In this document: positions 45,254 through 53,821 of the stretch, piece after piece
Layout: each line of letters begins with the position of its first letter
Position numbering within the stretch: position 1 is the first letter of the stretch
Origin: Trinickia violacea
GTDB taxonomy: Bacteria; Pseudomonadota; Gammaproteobacteria; Burkholderiales; Burkholderiaceae
Assembly (NCBI RefSeq): GCF_005280735.1
Contig: NZ_CP040077.1
Coordinates: forward strand, 4,711,918-4,775,917
DNA length: 64,000 nucleotides
Reading direction: 5' to 3'
The notes under the pieces: model-generated
Seen by the model: the letters and a program-made list of their open reading frames with translations, nothing else
Told to the model about the DNA's origin: nothing
Databases searched by the model: none
Translations under genes and position numbers: made by a program

Positions 45254-45740
45254 GCCGGTCGGACAAATCCGTGCGCAGCAGCGGTGGCCGCGATGGCGGC
45301 GGGGCGAAGCTGCCGGGCCCGCCCGGCTCGCTCGCCGGTGCGGCGGCCGGCGCGCCCGATCCCGCTCTCACGTAGCGCTTGAAGTCCGCGCCCGCCTGCC
45401 ACGGATTCGGATCGCAGCCGAACATGCTGTCGCAATGCGCGGCAAAGCCGATCGTCGCCGTGCCGTCGTGATTCGGCGTCAGCGTGATTTCGTAGGCGAG
45501 CGAGCGGCTGCCGCCGGCCGGCCCCACCGTCTGGATCAGCGAATCAGTGGACGTTTGCAGTGCGTAGCTCGCGTGATTCGCGACCCACGTCCGCGCCCGC
45601 TGCCACCAGGCGGCGCATTCCGTCGGCGTTTGGCAAGTAAGCGGTTCGGTGGCGGTCTGCATCGTGTCCGGGCTGACCTGACCGGTCGATGAACAGCCGG
45701 AGAGCAGCGCCAGCAGCGCGATCAAAAGCACTCGTTTCAT
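45210..45740 (-). CDS. Putative lipoprotein, uncharacterised
   Basis: 176 residues from ATG 45740. Lipobox LLALLSGC-SS is clear. The body has three paired-looking cysteines (TCQTPTECAAWW, HCDSMFGC) and an Ala/Pro-rich C-terminus. The 3' end overlaps emrB by 44 bases (convergent). Resembles a conserved Burkholderia lipoprotein; function unknown. Confidence 0.75.
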   Translation of the reverse strand: MKRVLLIALLALLSGCSSTGQVSPDTMQTATEPLTCQTPTECAAWWQRARTWVANHASYALQTSTDSLIQTVGPAGGSRSLAYEITLTPNHDGTATIGFAAHCDSMFGCDPNPWQAGADFKRYVRAGSGAPAAAPASEPGGPGSFAPPPSRPPLLRTDLSDRLSAPSPDRRPCAAS

Positions 45741-45895
45741 CGGGACTCTCCCCCTTTTGTCCGGCGAATCGCGGACAAATCGAGTGAGCGCGGCGCGATA
45801 TTTGCGCCGCGCTTCTTGCGATGACACAAGGTTGGACCGTCAACGGCTAAGCGCGTTTCGCGCGCGTCGTTCGTGAGGGCTGCTGAATCCGTGCC

Positions 45896-47509
45896 TCAAA
45901 CGCTGAAGCGGTTCAGCGTATAGGCGCGATAGGCGGCGACGAACGCGTCGAACGAACCGACTTCGCTGCGCTCCATCTGGGCTTGCTCGTCGAGTGAGCG
46001 TGCGGCAAGCGCGGCAGCTTCGCGCGCGGCTTCCTCCGGGAGCGGGTGCGCTCGGAAGTACGCCGCGTGCGTTTCGCTTTGGGCGCGGCCGAACGCGAGG
46101 AAGCTTTGCTGCTTGTCGCGCATCGTTTGCAGCACGCGGGCCGACGGCGTTTTCGATGCGTCGGCGAGCTTGTCGCGCTGCTGCGCGACGGCACGCGCGT
46201 GCGCATCGTCGCCGCGCAGCGCATCGAGCGCCTGGGCGGCGAGATCGATCTTCGATAGCAGCTCGGCCGCCCAATCCTGCATCGCCACGGTTTGTCCGTC
46301 GCGCGTCAGTTCGAGACCCGGCTTGCGGCCCTCGAGCGTGATGCGGCCGAAATTCGCATTCGCTTCGGCATAGGCGTCGGGCGGCAGGAGCGGGCTGTCG
46401 TCGAGTGCGCAGACGAGCAGGTAGGCGTCGAGAAAGCGCGCGGTATCGATCGCGATGCCGGTCGGCTCGAACGGGTCGATGTCGAGGCAGCGCACTTCGA
46501 CGTACTGCACGCCGCGCGCCGCCAGCGCATGCAGCGGCCGCTCGCCCGGATACGTCACGCGCTTGGGCCGGATCGTCGAGTAGAACTCGTTTTCGATTTG
46601 CAGCACGTTCGTGTTGATCTGCACCCATTCGCCATCGCGGTGCGTGCCGATCGCTTCGTAGGGTGGATACGGCTGGCTCACCGCTTTCGCGAGCGCGTCG
46701 AGGTAGCCCGGCAGCGTGTTGTAGTCGGCTTGCAGCGCGGCCTGTGCGGTCGTGTTCGAGTAGCCGAGATCGCTCATGCGCAGGCTCGTCGCGTAGGGGC
46801 GGTAGAGCGTGTCGGCGTCGAACGCATCGAGCTTGTGCGGCTTGCCGCGCAGGAAGTGGCGATCGAGCGCGGGCGACGCGCCGAACAGATACATCAAGAG
46901 CCAGTTCGTGCGGCGGAAGTTGCGGATCAGCGCCAGATATCGTTCGGACTGGAAATCAACGGCGCTTGCCGTCGAGTGCTGGTCCGTGTGGAGCAGACGC
47001 CACACGTCGTCGGCGAGCGAATAGTTGTAGTGGATGCCTGCGATGCATTGCATCGTGCGGCCGTAGCGCAGCGCCAGGCCTTTCCGGTAGACGGTCTTGA
47101 GCCGGCCGATGTTCGATGTGCCGTACTGGGCGATCGGGATGTCGTCGTCCTCCGGCAGCTGGCCCGGCATCGACAGATTCCAGAGCAACTCGTCGCCGAG
47201 CTGGCTGTAGACGAGGCGATGCAGCTCGTCGAGCCGCTCGAGCGTCGTCGCGGGGTCGCGCTCGGCCGGCGTGATCAGCTCGATCAGCGCTTCCGAGTAG
47301 TCCGTTGTCAGCGACGGATGCGTGAGCGCCGAGCCGAGCGCGCGCGGATGCGGCGTCATCGCGAGCGCGCCGTCGCGCGTCACGCGCAGGCTCTCCTTCT
47401 CGATGCCGCGCAGGCCCTGCGCCAGCACGTCGCGCGCCGCGCCGGAAGTCAGCACGGACAACCGGTGGGACAGTGCAGCGCAATGGTGAGGTGGTTTGGT
47501 ATTGGACAT
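45896..47509 (-). CDS. gshA: Glutamate-cysteine ligase (E. coli GshA type)
   Basis: 537 residues from ATG 47509. Conserved GLRGIEKESLRVTRDG, DYSEALIELITP, MQCIAGIHYNYS and RYLALIRNFRRTNWLLMYLF define class 1 GshA; VRCLDIDPFEPTGI is also family-specific. It catalyses the first step of glutathione synthesis. Stands alone on the minus strand; gshB is not in the window. Confidence 0.96.
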   Translation of the reverse strand: MSNTKPPHHCAALSHRLSVLTSGAARDVLAQGLRGIEKESLRVTRDGALAMTPHPRALGSALTHPSLTTDYSEALIELITPAERDPATTLERLDELHRLVYSQLGDELLWNLSMPGQLPEDDDIPIAQYGTSNIGRLKTVYRKGLALRYGRTMQCIAGIHYNYSLADDVWRLLHTDQHSTASAVDFQSERYLALIRNFRRTNWLLMYLFGASPALDRHFLRGKPHKLDAFDADTLYRPYATSLRMSDLGYSNTTAQAALQADYNTLPGYLDALAKAVSQPYPPYEAIGTHRDGEWVQINTNVLQIENEFYSTIRPKRVTYPGERPLHALAARGVQYVEVRCLDIDPFEPTGIAIDTARFLDAYLLVCALDDSPLLPPDAYAEANANFGRITLEGRKPGLELTRDGQTVAMQDWAAELLSKIDLAAQALDALRGDDAHARAVAQQRDKLADASKTPSARVLQTMRDKQQSFLAFGRAQSETHAAYFRAHPLPEEAAREAAALAARSLDEQAQMERSEVGSFDAFVAAYRAYTLNRFSV

Positions 47510-47689
47510 CGATGCGAACCGGACGGAGACGGGCACCCTGCGCTAAAGCGGGCGCTCGGCCGAAATTTTTGGGTAGCGGGCACTTTAACATTTACCCGAC
47601 AGGCTCGCTTGAACCCAATGCCAGCAAGGGTTTTCGGGGAATTCAGCGCTTTTCGAGCGGGCTTCTGGCGTCGCTCACGCACGTGCCGG

Positions 47690-48640
47690 TCAGCCGCCGC
47701 GTGCGCCGTTCGCACGGTCCGTCACCTCGTTCCAGAAGTGCATCGCCGCATACGCGCGCCACGGACGCCAGGCCTCGGTGCGTGCGCGCTGAGCGGCGGG
47801 CCGCGTGAGCGCGGCGTCGCGCGCGATGATCGATTGCATCAGGACGAGGTCGGCGTGTGGCCAGGCGTCGGCGTCGCGCCACGCGCGCATCGCGACGTAC
47901 TCGACGGTCCACGGGCCGATGCCAGGCAGCGCCAGCAAGGCCGCGCGCAACGCGGCGGGATCGGCGGGCGCTGCGCTCGCGGCGTCGAGCGGTACCGCGC
48001 CCGATGCGACCGCTTGCGCGAATCCCTGCAGCGCGGCCACGCGCTTGCCCGGCATGCCGATCTTTTCCAGATCGGCGCTCGCGAGCGCGGCGGGCGTCGG
48101 AAAGCGCCACGCGGTGCCTTCGTGCGGATGGTCGTCGATGCGCTGGCCGGCGCGCGTGACGAGCCGGCCGATGATCGTCGTCGCGGCCTTCACGCTCACC
48201 TGCTGACCGACGATGGCCCGCACCACCAGCTCGAAACCCGACCACGCGCCGGGCACGCGCAGGCCGGGCACGGCCTCGACGAGCGGCTTGAGCCACGGAT
48301 CGCGCGCGAGGTGTCCGCTGATTTCGGCCGGGTTCGCACCGAGATCGAACATTTTCGCGAGATGCGGCGCGAGCGTATTGGCATGCTGGCTCGCGGCGCC
48401 CTCGATCGTCGCGACGAGACAATGCTTGCGCGCGTGGCGCCGCACCGTCAGCGTGCCGGCGGCGCCCTGCCATTCGATCGCGCGGCGATAGGCGCCGTCT
48501 TCGACCGCTTCGACGCCGGGGCTCGCGCGTCCCGCGAAAAAGCGCAGGACGCGCGGCCAGTCATACGGCGCTTTGAACGGCAGCTCGAGCGTGGCGGATG
48601 CCGCGGCGTTCGCAGTGGCGTGTCGGGCGGCGGTGCTCAA
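47690..48640 (-). CDS. alkA: DNA-3-methyladenine glycosylase II
   Basis: 316 residues. HhH-GPD fold: LLALPGIGPWTVEYVAMRAW with the following catalytic Asp at about 264 (WPHAD). N-terminal AlkA domain present (LPFKAPYDWPRVLRFFAGRA). It removes N-alkylated purines. The start overlaps the ada stop by 4 bases, so both are made together as part of the adaptive response. Confidence 0.94.
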   Translation of the reverse strand: MSTAARHATANAAASATLELPFKAPYDWPRVLRFFAGRASPGVEAVEDGAYRRAIEWQGAAGTLTVRRHARKHCLVATIEGAASQHANTLAPHLAKMFDLGANPAEISGHLARDPWLKPLVEAVPGLRVPGAWSGFELVVRAIVGQQVSVKAATTIIGRLVTRAGQRIDDHPHEGTAWRFPTPAALASADLEKIGMPGKRVAALQGFAQAVASGAVPLDAASAAPADPAALRAALLALPGIGPWTVEYVAMRAWRDADAWPHADLVLMQSIIARDAALTRPAAQRARTEAWRPWRAYAAMHFWNEVTDRANGARGG

Positions 48641-49728
48641 GCTGCGTCATCCAGGTCTTCGCTCGCCACGGCCTCGCGCGCGTGCTGCGCTTCGGCTTCG
48701 AGCAGTGCCGCCTTGCGCGGCAGCCCCCAGCGATAGCCGGCGAGCGCGCCGCCCTTTTGGATGACGCGATGGCACGGTATCGCGAGCGCGACCGGGTTCG
48801 ACGCGCACGCGCTTGCCACGGCCCGCACTGCGTTCGGCGAGCCGAGCGCCTCGGCGATCTGCGTGTAGCTGCGCGTCTGTCCGTACGGAATGCGCTGCAG
48901 CGCGTCCCACACCCGCTGCCGGAACGCCGTCGACGCGATATCGAGCGGCAAATCGAACGATTGCCGCGTGCCCTGTAGATACGCGTCGATCTGCGTGATG
49001 AAAGGCGCGATGCGAGCGGCGTCCTCGATCAGCTCCGCGTTGGCGAGCGTGCTGTGCAGCTCGTCGCTCAGTGCGTCCGCATCGTCGCCAAACGCGATCT
49101 TGCAGATCCCCTTGGCCGTAGCGGCGACCAGCACGAAGCCGAGCGTCGTCGGCGCGCTCGCGTAGTACACGCGCAAGCCCGCACCCTTGCGCCGGTAACT
49201 CGACGGCGCCATGCCAAGTTCAGTCGCGGCGGTGTCGTAGAGCCGCGACGCCGAGTTGTAGCCCGCGTCGACGGCGGCGCGCGTCACGCCGTCGCCTCGC
49301 TGCAAAGCGTCGCGCAACGCCGCGCCGCGCCGTGCCGCCTGGTACTGCCGAGGCGACACGCCCACCACGCGCTTGAAGAGCCGCTGGAGATGGAACGGAC
49401 TCACGTGAACCGCATCGCTCAACTGCGCGAGCGTGAGGCGCTGCTGGGGATCGGCGTCGAGCGCGGCGCACGCCCGATTTACGATCGCGAGCTCGCGCGG
49501 GAGGCCGCCGGGCTGGCAGCGCTTGCAGTCGCGATAACCGGCGGCGCGCGCCTCGTCCACGGTAGCGAAGAAATCGACGTTTTCGCGCCGCGGCTGGCGC
49601 GACGCGCACGACGGCCGGCAGAACACGCCGGTCGTTTTCACGGCGTAGAAGAATTCGCCGTCGGCTTGCGCGTCGTGCTCGGCGACAGCGCTCCAGCGTT
49701 CGGCATCGGTCGAATAAGCGGTTTTCAT
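48637..49728 (-). CDS. ada: Bifunctional Ada: methyl-phosphotriester/O6-methylguanine-DNA methyltransferase and AraC-type regulator
   Basis: 363 residues. Zinc domain cysteines 37, 41, 68 and 71 (GVFCRPSCASR, RDCKRCQPGG; Cys37 is the phosphotriester acceptor). AraC HTH in the middle (LAQLSDAVHVSPFHLQRLFK). C-terminal O6-alkylguanine transferase with active Cys319 in PCHRV. When methylated it activates ada-alkA transcription. No exact Ada box was picked out upstream. Confidence 0.96.
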   Translation of the reverse strand: MKTAYSTDAERWSAVAEHDAQADGEFFYAVKTTGVFCRPSCASRQPRRENVDFFATVDEARAAGYRDCKRCQPGGLPRELAIVNRACAALDADPQQRLTLAQLSDAVHVSPFHLQRLFKRVVGVSPRQYQAARRGAALRDALQRGDGVTRAAVDAGYNSASRLYDTAATELGMAPSSYRRKGAGLRVYYASAPTTLGFVLVAATAKGICKIAFGDDADALSDELHSTLANAELIEDAARIAPFITQIDAYLQGTRQSFDLPLDIASTAFRQRVWDALQRIPYGQTRSYTQIAEALGSPNAVRAVASACASNPVALAIPCHRVIQKGGALAGYRWGLPRKAALLEAEAQHAREAVASEDLDDAA

Positions 49729-49919
49729 CTCGTCCCTCTCGTCCTCGAATCACAGGTAGACGATGTGACTGTAGGCTTCATCTCAAAACACTACGCCCCA
49801 GTTCTTGCTCTGTCATTCGACGCACTTGTTTGGCGCACGTTGTGACGGCTTCGTGACGAGATGGCGGGGTGCTAAATCGCGACAGTTTGCCAATTTAACA
49901 ACTTTTAACGCAAATTTTA

Positions 49920-49948
49920 TTGCGTCGCACCATCCGGTTGTGTATAGT
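49920..49948 (+). promoter_or_regulatory. Promoter of the intergenic small RNA
   Basis: TTGCGT (49920-49925) and TATAGT (49943-49948) with an ideal 17-base spacer. Start predicted near 49955. No protein gene begins until 50130, beyond a terminator. Confidence 0.65.
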
Positions 49949-49954
49949 GGTTCC

Positions 49955-50016
49955 TGTCTCCTCCATGTCTCCTCCTGATATGGATTAAGCCCGTTCCTAG
50001 TGAGCGGGCTTTTTTT
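49955..50016 (+). ncRNA. Candidate trans-acting small RNA with repeated anti-Shine-Dalgarno motif
   Basis: About 62 bases from the predicted start to the end of the terminator. TGTCTCCTCC occurs twice 11 bases apart (49955 and 49966); the second copy is presented in a loop closed by CCAT/ATGG. UCUCCUCC is complementary to ribosome-binding sites. The 3' end is an AAGCCCG/CGGGCTT stem (49987-49993, 50005-50011) followed by seven T. C/U-rich single strands plus a short terminator are the build of Hfq-dependent sRNAs. A seven-codon ORF inside (MSPPDMD) has no ribosome site. Confidence 0.65.
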
Positions 50017-50129
50017 CGCCTGTACGGTCTGTCTTCTTGCGTGATTCGCCGCTCGCGTCCTCGACGTGCATCGGAACGTTACACGCCGGCGGTAAACTTC
50101 AAGTGCCTTTCCCGAAGGAGACACCTCAC

Positions 50130-50549
50130 ATGAAGTTCACTATTCGCGAGATCGATCACGTCGTGATTCGCGTCGCCGATCTCGAAGCGATGACCCACTT
50201 CTACTGCAGCGTGCTTGGCTGCAAGGTCGAAAAAGAACAGCGCGACATCGGGCTGATTCAGCTTCGCGCCGGCCGCTCGCTGATCGATCTGCTCGCAACC
50301 GGCGGGCCGATCGATCGTGCCGACAGCGGCGTGCCCGGTGCGGGCCGCAACATGGATCACTTTTGCCTGCGCGTCGATCCGTTCGATGGCAACGCATTGC
50401 GCGCCCATCTTTCCGCCCAAGGCGTCGAGGTGGGTGAACTCGGCCGCCGCTATGGCGCCGACGGCTACGGCCCGTCGCTATATTTGTTCGATCCGGAGCA
50501 CAACATGGTCGAGCTGAAAGGGCCGCCGGAGGCGGCGCACGTCGTCTAG
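50130..50549 (+). CDS. VOC superfamily (glyoxalase/dioxygenase-like) protein
   Basis: 139 residues from ATG 50130 with GAAGGAGA upstream. Two beta-alpha-beta-beta-beta modules: IDHVVIRVADLEAMTHFYCS with His10, then NMDHFCLRVDPFD with the second His, and the terminal Glu in HNMVELKGPPE. The metal triad is complete. Substrate unknown (glyoxalase I-like or ring-cleavage are possible). Confidence 0.88.
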   Translation: MKFTIREIDHVVIRVADLEAMTHFYCSVLGCKVEKEQRDIGLIQLRAGRSLIDLLATGGPIDRADSGVPGAGRNMDHFCLRVDPFDGNALRAHLSAQGVEVGELGRRYGADGYGPSLYLFDPEHNMVELKGPPEAAHVV

Positions 50550-50569
50550 TTGCCGCGCTTTCCCGCGCA

Positions 50570-51124
50570 TCACGCCTGCGCCGGCGCCTTCAACACGGTC
50601 CATTCGATCGCCACCGGATCGGCGTCGGCGCTGCCGAGCCACGCCGCGTGGTCCTGCACCGTCATCTGGAGGCGCATCGTGCGTGCCGCAAGCCGGCCGA
50701 GCGCTTCGGCGATGCCTTCGCCGAGCGACCACACGGTGACGTTCGACAACCGCTCGACCTTGCCGCGCACGCCCTGCCACCAGATATCCGACGTCTTGCC
50801 GCCGTAGGCGATCACGACGACTTCATTGGAGCGGCCGCTCGCCTTCGAAATGCGCCGCTCGTCGGGCTGGCCGACTTCGATCCACGTTTCGATCGCGCCG
50901 GTCAGATCCTTTTGCCAGAGGTCGGGCTCGTCGGTGTCCGACAGCCCCTTGCAGAACTCGAGCCGCTCGTGCGCGAAAAGCGCGAACGCGGTGACGCGCA
51001 CCATCATCCGCTCGTCGGTCTCCGACGGATGGCGCGCAATCGTCAGCGCGTGATCGCCGTAGTAATGCCGATCCATATCGGCAATTTGCAGTTCTGCTTT
51101 GTAGATCGTCGATTTGAGAGCCAT
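50570..51124 (-). CDS. yaeQ: YaeQ family protein
   Basis: 184 residues from ATG 51124 (MALKSTIYKAELQIADMDRH), matching the YaeQ opening; ETWIEVGQPDERRISKASGR is the conserved nuclease-like core (PD-(D/E)xK fold). Molecular role unsettled; linked in E. coli/Salmonella to RfaH suppression. Convergent with the VOC gene. Confidence 0.93.
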   Translation of the reverse strand: MALKSTIYKAELQIADMDRHYYGDHALTIARHPSETDERMMVRVTAFALFAHERLEFCKGLSDTDEPDLWQKDLTGAIETWIEVGQPDERRISKASGRSNEVVVIAYGGKTSDIWWQGVRGKVERLSNVTVWSLGEGIAEALGRLAARTMRLQMTVQDHAAWLGSADADPVAIEWTVLKAPAQA

Positions 51125-51376
51125 GCAGCACCAGATACGACTCGCTCGCGTGCGAGTCAGGAGAATGGAGGCCGGGCGTGGAACGAACCACGCCGCGTGC
51201 CGGTGCGGCGCGTTGCGCCAGCGCTTAGGGTTGGCGCGTGATGATACCGAATGAACGCATTCGGCGCGGGAAATTGAACGGAACGGTGGCATGGCGTCGG
51301 CATGTGGCAGCGGCGTGTGCCATCAGCGCGACTCGAATTCGGGAATGAGGCCGACCAGCTGAAAAACCGGCTGGAA

Positions 51377-51409
51377 AAACAGAAAACGGCTTGGCGCATG
51401 CCAAGCCGT
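51377..51409 (-). terminator. Intrinsic terminator of the secreted-protein gene at 51498
   Basis: ACGGCTTGG/CCAAGCCGT (9 bp, 6-base loop), followed on the minus strand by TTTTCTGTTTTT. Lies about 90 bases after the stop at 51498. Confidence 0.8.
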
Positions 51410-51497
51410 CCATTTCGAAACGCGTACAAGCACCGCCGGCATCAGGCCGCCGGCAACTCGAGCAAACCGCGATCGCGCCGCGCGAGGCGGCATCGGA

Positions 51498-51842
51498 TCA
51501 CTGCTTGATGAAGCGGTCGCTCGTCCAGAGACCTTGCGTGTCGCCGTTGCCGGCATTCACGAATTCGACATCGTGGCCAACCACGCGCACGACGCGGAAA
51601 TCGGAGTGCTCGGGTGTCGACAGACACTCATAGCCCGAGAAATACTGCTGCATTTGCTGCTGCTCGCCGGCTTGACCATGCTGGTAGGCGGAATCGAGTT
51701 TGTCTTTCGACAAGCACCCGTAGGAATTCGGCCTGAACTGGAAGGTCTGTGTCGGCTTGATGACCGTGTCTTGTGCTTGCGCCACCGAGGCGGCGGCAAG
51801 CAAACCAACGAGTGAGAAGAAAATCCCTGCGCGCTTCATCAT
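51498..51842 (-). CDS. Secreted protein of unknown function
   Basis: 114 residues; first of two adjacent ATGs chosen for GGAGG six bases upstream. Clear signal peptide (GIFFSLVGLLAAASVAQAQ-DT). The mature part has two cysteines (SYGCLSKDK, SGYECLSTP), likely a disulphide, and a beta-rich end (FRVVRVVGHDVEFVNAGNGD). No family recognised. Confidence 0.75.
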   Translation of the reverse strand: MMKRAGIFFSLVGLLAAASVAQAQDTVIKPTQTFQFRPNSYGCLSKDKLDSAYQHGQAGEQQQMQQYFSGYECLSTPEHSDFRVVRVVGHDVEFVNAGNGDTQGLWTSDRFIKQ

Positions 51843-51925
51843 GGTCTGCCTCCATGCGGGTTTACTCAGGTTAGCTATGTATTTAACGGCAATAGAAAAC
51901 CCGCGTCTTTTAATCTAGATCAAAC

Positions 51926-52018
51926 ATGAAAAACAACAAGCACATCTTGTGTGCACTCGCAATAGTGGCGAATTGTCGCACCCTGTGCGCAGGACTAGCC
52001 TGGGTCTCCGAGCCCTGA
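51926..52018 (+). CDS. Possible 30-residue peptide / start of a lost secreted gene
   Basis: ATG 51926 opens MKNNKHILCALAIVANCRTL and stops after 30 codons. The start looks like a signal peptide, but the ribosome site is weak. It may be the intact 5' end of a gene otherwise deleted. The rest of 51843-52448 holds nothing recognisable. Confidence 0.25.
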   Translation: MKNNKHILCALAIVANCRTLCAGLAWVSEP

Positions 52019-52448
52019 AATCTTGCATATCAGCTTCACATCGAATTCAAGCAGTCCGCCTGGATGGCCCACCAGATAAGGCTTTTCGAGTCGCTAGGGA
52101 AAATACCCATCAACAATTAAGCTGCTTAATAATTCGAAAAGCGATTTTGCCGCGCCGCACATAAAGTCACTTCCCGCTGTCTTCGTGCGACCCGAAATAT
52201 GGGGCTGGATACAGAATAAAAAGAATGCCTGCTCGCGCAAGGGTTTTCGCTATGTGCTCGTTATAGCGACTATCGAGCACGTAACATGCCGCCGCGAGGA
52301 TGATTGATGCAGACGAATATCAGCGAGCGATAGAGCGATACTTCAGCGGCCCGGCGATCGGCAACGAGACGATAGCCCGCGCGCGAAAAATCGCGTTGCA
52401 TCGTCCGGCGCTTCGTGGATAAATCCCGCTATTCCTCGGAGACTCTCA

Positions 52449-53075
52449 ATGACACTCGCTCATTGGCTGCCGTTTGCGATTGCATCGGCGATCCTGGTTG
52501 CCATTCCCGGTCCTACGGTGCTGCTCGTCGTTTCCTATGCGCTCGGCCACGGCCGCCGCTATGCGTTCGCGACCACAGCGGGCGTGGCGCTCGGCGACCT
52601 GACGGCGATGACCGCGTCGATGCTGGGCCTCGGCGTGATTCTCGCGGCGTCAGCGGCCTGGTTCACCGCGCTCAAGTGGGTCGGCGCCGTCTATCTGATC
52701 TACCTGGGTATCAAGCTCTGGCGCGCGCCGGTCGGCGACCCCGGCGCGGCGGACATCTCCGAGACGCGCACGCGCCGCATCTTCGCGCATGCCTACGCAG
52801 TGACGACGCTGAATCCCAAGAGCATCATTTTCTTCGTCGCCTTCGTGCCGCAGTTCATCGACACGCACGTCGCCGTCTGGCCCCAGATCGTGATTTTTGA
52901 GGCGACCTTCATCGTGCTCGCGACGCTCAACGCGTTCGGCTATGCGTTGCTCGCGTCGAGCGCGCGGCGCGCGATCCGCAGCACCAACGTGCAACGCGCG
53001 GTGAACCGCGGCGGCGGGACGTTGCTGATTTGCGCGGCGGTGTTTGCCGCGGCGTGGAAAAAGGCCGCGGCGTAG
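52449..53075 (+). CDS. LysE/RhtB-family amino acid exporter
   Basis: 208 residues, about six membrane helices. Family start FAIASAILVAIPGPTVLLVV with the GPT motif, GVALGDLTAMTASMLGLG and AYAVTTLNPKSIIFFVAFVP are conserved. It exports amino acids or homoserine-lactone-like compounds. The stop codon coincides with the break point of the truncated speG gene on the other strand. Confidence 0.92.
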   Translation: MTLAHWLPFAIASAILVAIPGPTVLLVVSYALGHGRRYAFATTAGVALGDLTAMTASMLGLGVILAASAAWFTALKWVGAVYLIYLGIKLWRAPVGDPGAADISETRTRRIFAHAYAVTTLNPKSIIFFVAFVPQFIDTHVAVWPQIVIFEATFIVLATLNAFGYALLASSARRAIRSTNVQRAVNRGGGTLLICAAVFAAAWKKAAA

Positions 53076-53344
53076 TCGACGGCGAGGCGCGTCGCGATCG
53101 TCGCGTAGCCGCGGCCTTGCGCGCTCGACGCGATGATGATCTGGAATTCGCCGCGCCGGTGAATGTAGTCCAGTTCGATCAGCTCGACGAGCCCGACCGT
53201 TTCGCCGGCGGCGTCGATCACGACAAAGCGCCGCTCGCGCTGGTCGTGCACGTGCTGGTCGTAAAGCTGCGACAGCTCCGAGAAGGTTTCATAGGGTTCC
53301 TCGAACCAGTAACGCATGATTTTCGCGTCGTTGAGATGCTGGGC
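53069..53344 (-). pseudogene. speG: Truncated spermidine/GNAT N-acetyltransferase (speG-like)
   Basis: About 92 codons in one frame (NDAKIMRYWFEEPYETFSEL, RRFVVIDAAGETVGLVELIE, RRGEFQIIIASSAQGRGYAT, then LAVDYA) match the middle of SpeG. The match stops exactly at the end of the LysE gene, before the C-terminal acetyl-CoA and dimer part, and the N-terminus before HLNDAKI is not recognisable. So the gene is broken at both ends. Confidence 0.7.
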
Positions 53345-53558
53345 GCGCGGCTGAGGGCGGCGCGCCGAGCCAGGCGCCGCGCGGGGAGTGCAGGCGAGCT
53401 CGTGGCGGATTGCCGCAGGCCCGCCGCATGTGCGTATTCGAGGCATAAACGGAAGTGAGGTCGAGCCCACTCACCCATACCGGAATCGCAAACTATCGGC
53501 GGCGGAGCGAGCCTAAAATGGGATGACGTTTTTGTAGTACAGCGATGCGGAGGCCATC

Positions 53559-53726
53559 GTGATCGAGCACCTGATACTTGGCGCATTTCTTGTCCTGCCC
53601 TTATTGATCGTCGCGTTCCTGTTTTCGGACGAGCTGTGGCAGGAACACCGACAGCAAGCGCAAAGCGAGGATGCGCGGCGAATCGACTGGCGTCATCCGT
53701 TACGCAGTCTGTTGCACCGGCACTGA
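53559..53726 (+). CDS. Small membrane protein
   Basis: 55 residues from GTG 53559, with GGAGG six bases upstream. The N-terminal hydrophobic helix (LILGAFLVLPLLIVAFLF) is followed by a charged tail (SDELWQEHRQQAQSED). No homologue recognised. Confidence 0.5.
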   Translation: MIEHLILGAFLVLPLLIVAFLFSDELWQEHRQQAQSEDARRIDWRHPLRSLLHRH

Positions 53727-53821
53727 GGTCAGGCTGCATTGACCGCAGTCGCTTGCAGTCGTCGGTTCGAAGCGGCGAACCTACGCTGCCGCTTCCTATC
53801 AATCGATAGACTGCTCGTTGC

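Noticed and set aside
46292..48736. Very long open frame (over 800 codons) on the plus strand
   Set aside because: It lies opposite gshA and alkA, is Arg/His-rich without any family motif, and reflects high GC content depleting stops. Similar antisense frames opposite the antiporter, yidC, gspL and gspE were dropped for the same reason.
49963..49986. Seven-codon ORF (MSPPDMD) inside the small RNA
   Set aside because: It has no ribosome-binding site; the upstream bases are the anti-Shine-Dalgarno sequence itself.
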